In this document: one piece after another, positions 6,818 to 9,847 of the stretch
Numbering within the stretch: the first letter of the stretch is position 1
Layout of the letters: the number at the start of each line of letters is the position of its first letter
From: Betaproteobacteria bacterium
GTDB lineage: Bacteria > Pseudomonadota > Gammaproteobacteria > Burkholderiales > Burkholderiaceae_C
NCBI GenBank assembly: GCA_025354965.1
Contig: JANXLW010000200.1
Coordinates: forward strand, 1 to 9,847
Direction of reading: 5' to 3'
Length of the DNA: 9,847 bases
Program-made: the position numbers and the translations under genes
The notes under the pieces: generated by a model
Seen by the model: the letters and a program-made list of their open reading frames with translations, nothing else
Told to the model about the DNA's origin: nothing
Databases searched by the model: none

Positions 6818-7630
6818 ATGTCGTTGAAGAGTTTGATGGTCCACCTGGATCAAAGTGAGCGCACTGCCGCCAGGGTCGATCTGGCGATATCGATTGCGCG
6901 TCAGCATCGGGCGCGGCTACTGGGCGTCTTTGGGCAAAGAGCCCACGCCGAGAAAGTGAGTGTGGTTGCGACCTGGCCCAGCCCGGCGTACATCGAGGCC
7001 CGTGAGTCCAGCAAAGCCGCATTCGAAAAAGCCACTGCCGACTTGCCCGGAGCCGAATGGCGCGACGTCAACCGGGGCAGCGACGCCGAACTGTTGCGCC
7101 TCATTACCGATCTTGCCCGGCATACCGACCTGGTTGTTCTCGGTCAGCATGACCAGCAAGGCAACGGCTTCGTGCCAGCGGAGCTGGTTGGCGACGTCAT
7201 CCTGAATGCCGGCCGGCCAGTGCTGGTTGTGCCTTATGTCGGCAACTTCACTGCAGTGGGCAAACATCCCCTGATCGCATGGAACAACGCGCGCGAGGCG
7301 GCCCATGCCCTCAACGATGCATTGCCCTTGATCAAGTATTGCAATCTGGCCCACGTGCTGTCGATTGCCACCCGCCTGGAAGATGGGGAGTCATCCTGCG
7401 CCGAAGTCGAACGCCACCTTGCGACGCACGGCATCAAAGCCAAAACAGAGGTCATTTTGGTGCAAGACTTCGGCATCATGGACTTGCTCCTCAACCGGAT
7501 CAATGATCGGGGCGCCGATCTGCTTGTCATGGGGGCCCATGGCCACATGGGCTTTCCGTTCGAGATCCGCGGTGCTGGCACGCGCCATATCCTGCGCCAC
7601 ATGACGGTGCCGGTGTTGATGTCCAATTGA
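6818..7630 (+). CDS. Universal stress protein with two tandem UspA domains
   Basis: Predicted cytosolic protein of 270 residues made of two UspA-type alpha/beta domains, roughly 3-140 and 150-268, as in UspE-like tandem proteins. Domain 1 opens with KSLMVHLD and ends with DLVVLGQ followed by GRPVLVVPY. Domain 2 begins PLIAWNNAREA and ends with LLVMGAHGHMG (235-245), GAGTRHIL (252-259) and TVPVLM. The GxHGxxG...GT pattern resembles the nucleotide-binding loop of ATP-binding Usps, with spacing one residue off the usual G2xG9xG(S/T). Domain 1 lacks that loop (GQHDQQG), so only the second domain may bind nucleotide. The start at 6818 has GGGGAG nine bases upstream. The frame is open back to 6446, but that would overlap the dehydrogenase gene. 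Such proteins support survival in starvation, oxidative or low-oxygen stress, but the specific role is not visible here. Confidence 0.9.
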   Translation: MSLKSLMVHLDQSERTAARVDLAISIARQHRARLLGVFGQRAHAEKVSVVATWPSPAYIEARESSKAAFEKATADLPGAEWRDVNRGSDAELLRLITDLARHTDLVVLGQHDQQGNGFVPAELVGDVILNAGRPVLVVPYVGNFTAVGKHPLIAWNNAREAAHALNDALPLIKYCNLAHVLSIATRLEDGESSCAEVERHLATHGIKAKTEVILVQDFGIMDLLLNRINDRGADLLVMGAHGHMGFPFEIRGAGTRHILRHMTVPVLMSN

Positions 7631-7645
7631 CGCTGAGGGGCAGCG
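7631..7645. terminator. Short hairpin between convergent usp and puuD, possible weak terminator
   Basis: CGCTG-AGGGG-CAGCG immediately follows the usp stop and lies 11 bases from the puuD stop. It can form a 5-bp GC-rich stem with a 5-base loop in either transcript. No T-run follows on either side, so it is not a standard intrinsic terminator. Confidence 0.2.
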
Positions 7646-7656
7646 CCGCAGCCGGC

Positions 7657-8850
7657 TCAATCGGTGCTGGCGCCGCTCTCGAACCACTGTTTGATCAACT
7701 GGCGCTCGGCCGGCGTGATGCCAGTGGCGTTGTTCATCGGCATGACCCGGGTCACCACCACTTGCTGGTACATGTTTTGCGCGTGGGTCTTGACGCCTTG
7801 CGCTGAGTCGAGTCGCACATTCTTCATCTGCACCAATTCGCCGTGGCACATATAGCAGCGCAGTGCCAGCACCGGTTGCAACGTGCTGTAGCTGATGGGG
7901 CCGGTTGCGCTGGTCACTGACGGAACCGGCTTAAGCCAGACGATCAAGGCCAGGATGGCCACCAACCCGACCAGCGCATAGCGCAAGGGGTTGCCATTGC
8001 GACCCAGCTTGTAGCCATGGCGCATGACAAAGAATTGCCGGATCGCGGCGCCGGCAAACATCATCGCGATCAGCACCAGCCAGTTTTGTGGATGGGTGTA
8101 GGTAAAGCTGTAATGGCCGCTCAGCATGGCGAACAGCACCGGCAAAGTGAAATAGGTGTTGTGCACGCTGCGCTGCTTGCCGCGCTTGCCGTGCATGGCG
8201 TCGACCGGCTGGCCGGCCTTGATTGATGCCACCACTTTTCTTTGTCCCGGGATGATCCAGAAGAAAACATTGGCGCTCATGCTGGTTGCCATCATGGCAC
8301 CGACCAGCAAAAACGCCGCTCTGCCGGCAAACCAGTAACAAGCCAGCCAGGAGGCGATGCACACCAGCACCAAAACCAGTGCACCGACTATGGCGTCGCC
8401 GTGTTTGCGCTGCCCGAAGACCCGGCAAATCAGGTCATACAACAGCCAGAAGACCAGCATGAACGACAAGGCCACCGCAATGGCCGATGCCGGCGCCCAG
8501 TCCATGCGCGACTTGTCTATCAGGTAGGTGCTGGCACTCCACAAATAGGAGACAGTGAACAAGGAGATGCCGGATAACCAGGTGCTGTAACTCTCCCAGT
8601 AGAACCAGTGCAGATGCGGTGGCAACTGCGGTGGCGACACATTGAACTTGACCGGGTGGTAAAAGCCGCCGCCGTGCACCGCCCACAACTCGCCACTGAC
8701 GCCTTGTTTTTTTAACTCCTCATCGACCGGCGGTGTGAGGCTGCTGTCGAGAAAAACAAAATAGAACGAGGAACCGATCCAGGCAATGGCAGTGATGACG
8801 TGGATCCAGCGCAACAGCAGGTTGGCCCAGTCGAGATAGTAGCTTTCCAT
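7657..8850 (-). CDS. puuD: Urate hydroxylase PuuD, membrane protein with C-terminal cytochrome c domain
   Basis: PuuD oxidises urate to 5-hydroxyisourate in bacteria that lack soluble uricase, passing electrons to a fused cytochrome c and the respiratory chain instead of making peroxide. The protein has 397 residues, the normal family length. It begins with the typical YYLDWANLLLRWIHVITAIAWIGSSFYF segment, part of about eight hydrophobic helices (roughly 12-35, 88-110, 122-143, 153-175, 178-200, 232-250, 256-275 and 289-307). The family signature SVHNTYFTLPVLFAMLSGHY lies near 228-247. The cytochrome c domain has one haem site, CYMCH (332-336), with Met370 or Met372 in RVMPMNN as a likely axial ligand; the domain should face the periplasm. 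It lies 31 bases after xdhC on the same strand, so the two are probably co-transcribed, linking xanthine oxidation to urate oxidation. The Shine-Dalgarno is weak (AAGG about nine bases upstream), which may indicate translation helped by the upstream gene. Confidence 0.94.
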   Translation of the reverse strand: MESYYLDWANLLLRWIHVITAIAWIGSSFYFVFLDSSLTPPVDEELKKQGVSGELWAVHGGGFYHPVKFNVSPPQLPPHLHWFYWESYSTWLSGISLFTVSYLWSASTYLIDKSRMDWAPASAIAVALSFMLVFWLLYDLICRVFGQRKHGDAIVGALVLVLVCIASWLACYWFAGRAAFLLVGAMMATSMSANVFFWIIPGQRKVVASIKAGQPVDAMHGKRGKQRSVHNTYFTLPVLFAMLSGHYSFTYTHPQNWLVLIAMMFAGAAIRQFFVMRHGYKLGRNGNPLRYALVGLVAILALIVWLKPVPSVTSATGPISYSTLQPVLALRCYMCHGELVQMKNVRLDSAQGVKTHAQNMYQQVVVTRVMPMNNATGITPAERQLIKQWFESGASTD

Positions 8851-8881
8851 AGGTCTTGCCTTTTTTTTAGTGCCTGCAACT

Positions 8882-9688
8882 TTAGCTGAAGGTTTGTACT
8901 ACCTGCAATATCTGTGCCGCTACCGCCACTGCGATCACCTCGGGCTGTTTGCCGGAAATTCCGGCAACACCGATCGGACAGGTGATGTGGGCCGACTCCT
9001 GCGGCGTGAAGCCTCGGGCCGCCAGACTGCGCTGAAACGTCGCCCATTTGGTGCGGCTGCCGATCAGGCCAGCATACGGCAGGTCCATCTGGCGGCGCTG
9101 GCGTGTGAGGCACTCTGCCACCACCTCCAGATCCTCGGCATGGCTGAAGCTCATGATGAGCACGCAGGAGCCGCTGGCCAATGAACTGACTGCCGAATGC
9201 ACCGGGTCGCAATGTTCGCAACTGACGTTGGACGGCAGGTCAATGGGGAAAATCTCATCACGACTGTCGATCCAGCTCACTTGCAGGGGTAAAGACGTAA
9301 GCACCCGTACCAATGCATGGCCGACATGACCGCCGCCAAACAGCGCTAGCGGGTAGCGCATGGTCGCCAGGCGTACCCTTAGCGCGTCGATGTCGGCGCC
9401 ACGGACCAGTTCAAATTGAAGTTGCACCTCACCCCCGCAACACTGGCCCAAAGCGGGGCCCAGGGGATACCGCAAGACGGGCTCGCCTTGGCCACCAGAC
9501 AGGCGCCGACGCGCTTCGGCCATTGCCGCAAACTCGAGGTGACCACCACCAATGGAGCCAACAGCGGCGTCGCAGAAAACCGCCATCCAGGCACCTATTT
9601 CCCGTGGCACCGAGCCACGGGTTGCGTGAACTGTAATCAGACAAGCGTCTTCGTTAGCCAAACGAGTGAAAAAATTGTCGCCAGACAT
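8882..9688 (-). CDS. xdhC: Xanthine dehydrogenase accessory protein XdhC
   Basis: XdhC binds molybdenum cofactor, helps exchange oxo for sulfido on the metal and delivers it to the XdhB subunit of xanthine dehydrogenase. The protein has 268 residues. Its N-terminal XdhC/CoxI domain shows TRGSVPREIGAWM (23-35), GSIGGGHLE (44-52) and QCCGGE (82-87, with the conserved Cys pair). The C-terminal Rossmann-like domain shows LALFGGGHVGHAL (114-126), SWIDSRDEIFP (138-148), YAGLIGSRTK (205-214) and CPIGVAGISGKQPEVIAVAVAAQ (237-259). AAAAGG-like AAAAGG at 9699-9694 precedes two adjacent ATGs (9691 and 9688); I prefer 9688 for its 5-base spacing, although 9691 adds only one Met. The frame continues to 9784 with 32 extra residues unlike the family. 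xdhA and xdhB are not in the window; in minus-strand order they would lie to the right, but the next gene there appears to run the other way. It probably forms an operon with puuD. Confidence 0.94.
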   Translation of the reverse strand: MSGDNFFTRLANEDACLITVHATRGSVPREIGAWMAVFCDAAVGSIGGGHLEFAAMAEARRRLSGGQGEPVLRYPLGPALGQCCGGEVQLQFELVRGADIDALRVRLATMRYPLALFGGGHVGHALVRVLTSLPLQVSWIDSRDEIFPIDLPSNVSCEHCDPVHSAVSSLASGSCVLIMSFSHAEDLEVVAECLTRQRRQMDLPYAGLIGSRTKWATFQRSLAARGFTPQESAHITCPIGVAGISGKQPEVIAVAVAAQILQVVQTFS

Positions 9689-9691
9689 CAT

Positions 9692-9813
9692 TACCTTTTG
9701 AAACCTAAATGACGCCCACAAGCCTGCTTTTTTCGGGCAAAGTATGCGCCAGCGCCTGGACACAGGCGATTGATCATCGCTCAAAAAGTATTTAAATGCT
9801 CCGGAGACCTGAC
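9692..9813. promoter_or_regulatory. Divergent promoter region of xdhC with a GCGAT/ATCGC inverted repeat
   Basis: The 122 bases between xdhC and the plus-strand start at 9814 hold the inverted repeat GCGAT-TGATC-ATCGC at 9766-9780, about 75 bases upstream of the xdhC start and 33 bases before the divergent start. A looser repeat, TTGA-N7-TCAA (9770-9784), overlaps it. These are possible operator sites for a regulator of purine breakdown. An AT-rich patch, TATTTAAAT at 9789-9797, could include a -10 for the plus-strand gene. I could not define a full sigma70 promoter in either direction. Confidence 0.3.
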
Positions 9814-9847
9814 ATGAACCACCTACCCAGGCGCGGCCATGCCTTGC
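9814..9847 (+). CDS. Start of an unidentified plus-strand gene (partial, runs off the window)
   Basis: An ATG at 9814 is preceded by GGAG (9803-9806) with seven bases of spacing and opens a frame reading MNHLPRRGHAL to the window edge. The ribosome binding site, the position divergent from xdhC and the intervening inverted repeat support a real start. Eleven residues do not identify the product. By context it could be a regulator or another purine-catabolism gene, but that is a guess. Confidence 0.45.
   Translation, partial: MNHLPRRGHAL

Overview
This window looks like chromosomal DNA of a betaproteobacterium, probably Burkholderiales and perhaps near Comamonadaceae. That is an inference from the high GC content, the tightly packed genes with GGAG-type ribosome binding sites, and the gene set: a PuuD-type urate hydroxylase, XdhC, an AdhP-like alcohol dehydrogenase, a two-domain universal stress protein and a CadC-like/TolB/TPR regulator. 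I see no rRNA, tRNA, CRISPR array, insertion sequence or phage gene. Coding density is high and no gene-free stretch exceeds about 180 bases.

Left part (1-2981). After the last 14 codons of an unidentified gene comes a secreted or periplasmic subtilisin-family (S8) serine peptidase with a complete catalytic set. It carries a long N-terminal region of unknown function and an unusually wide gap between the catalytic Asp and His. Convergent to it, only 13 bases away, lies a deoxyribonuclease II family gene. This family is best known from animals and is sparse in bacteria. Both HxK catalytic motifs are present, but the reading frame is broken once, near a short A-run at 2806-2809. This copy is therefore either a recent pseudogene or carries a sequencing error.

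Middle part (3099-5547). A small predicted lipoprotein of unknown function is divergent from a 606-residue regulator, with 130 bases between them. The regulator has an OmpR/CadC-type winged helix, a TolB-like domain and C-terminal TPR-like helices, with no transmembrane segment. Three CTGAAA repeats spaced 10-11 bases apart sit just before the regulator start and are a candidate operator.

Right part (5600-9847). A zinc-dependent, probably NAD-linked alcohol dehydrogenase is divergent from a tandem-domain universal stress protein, which fits a stress or energy-limitation module. On the minus strand follows a probable operon, xdhC-puuD. XdhC inserts sulfurated molybdenum cofactor into xanthine dehydrogenase, which makes urate, and PuuD is the membrane urate hydroxylase with a C-terminal cytochrome c domain. 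The two therefore cover consecutive steps of purine breakdown. At the extreme right, a plus-strand gene with a good ribosome binding site begins divergently from xdhC and runs off the window.
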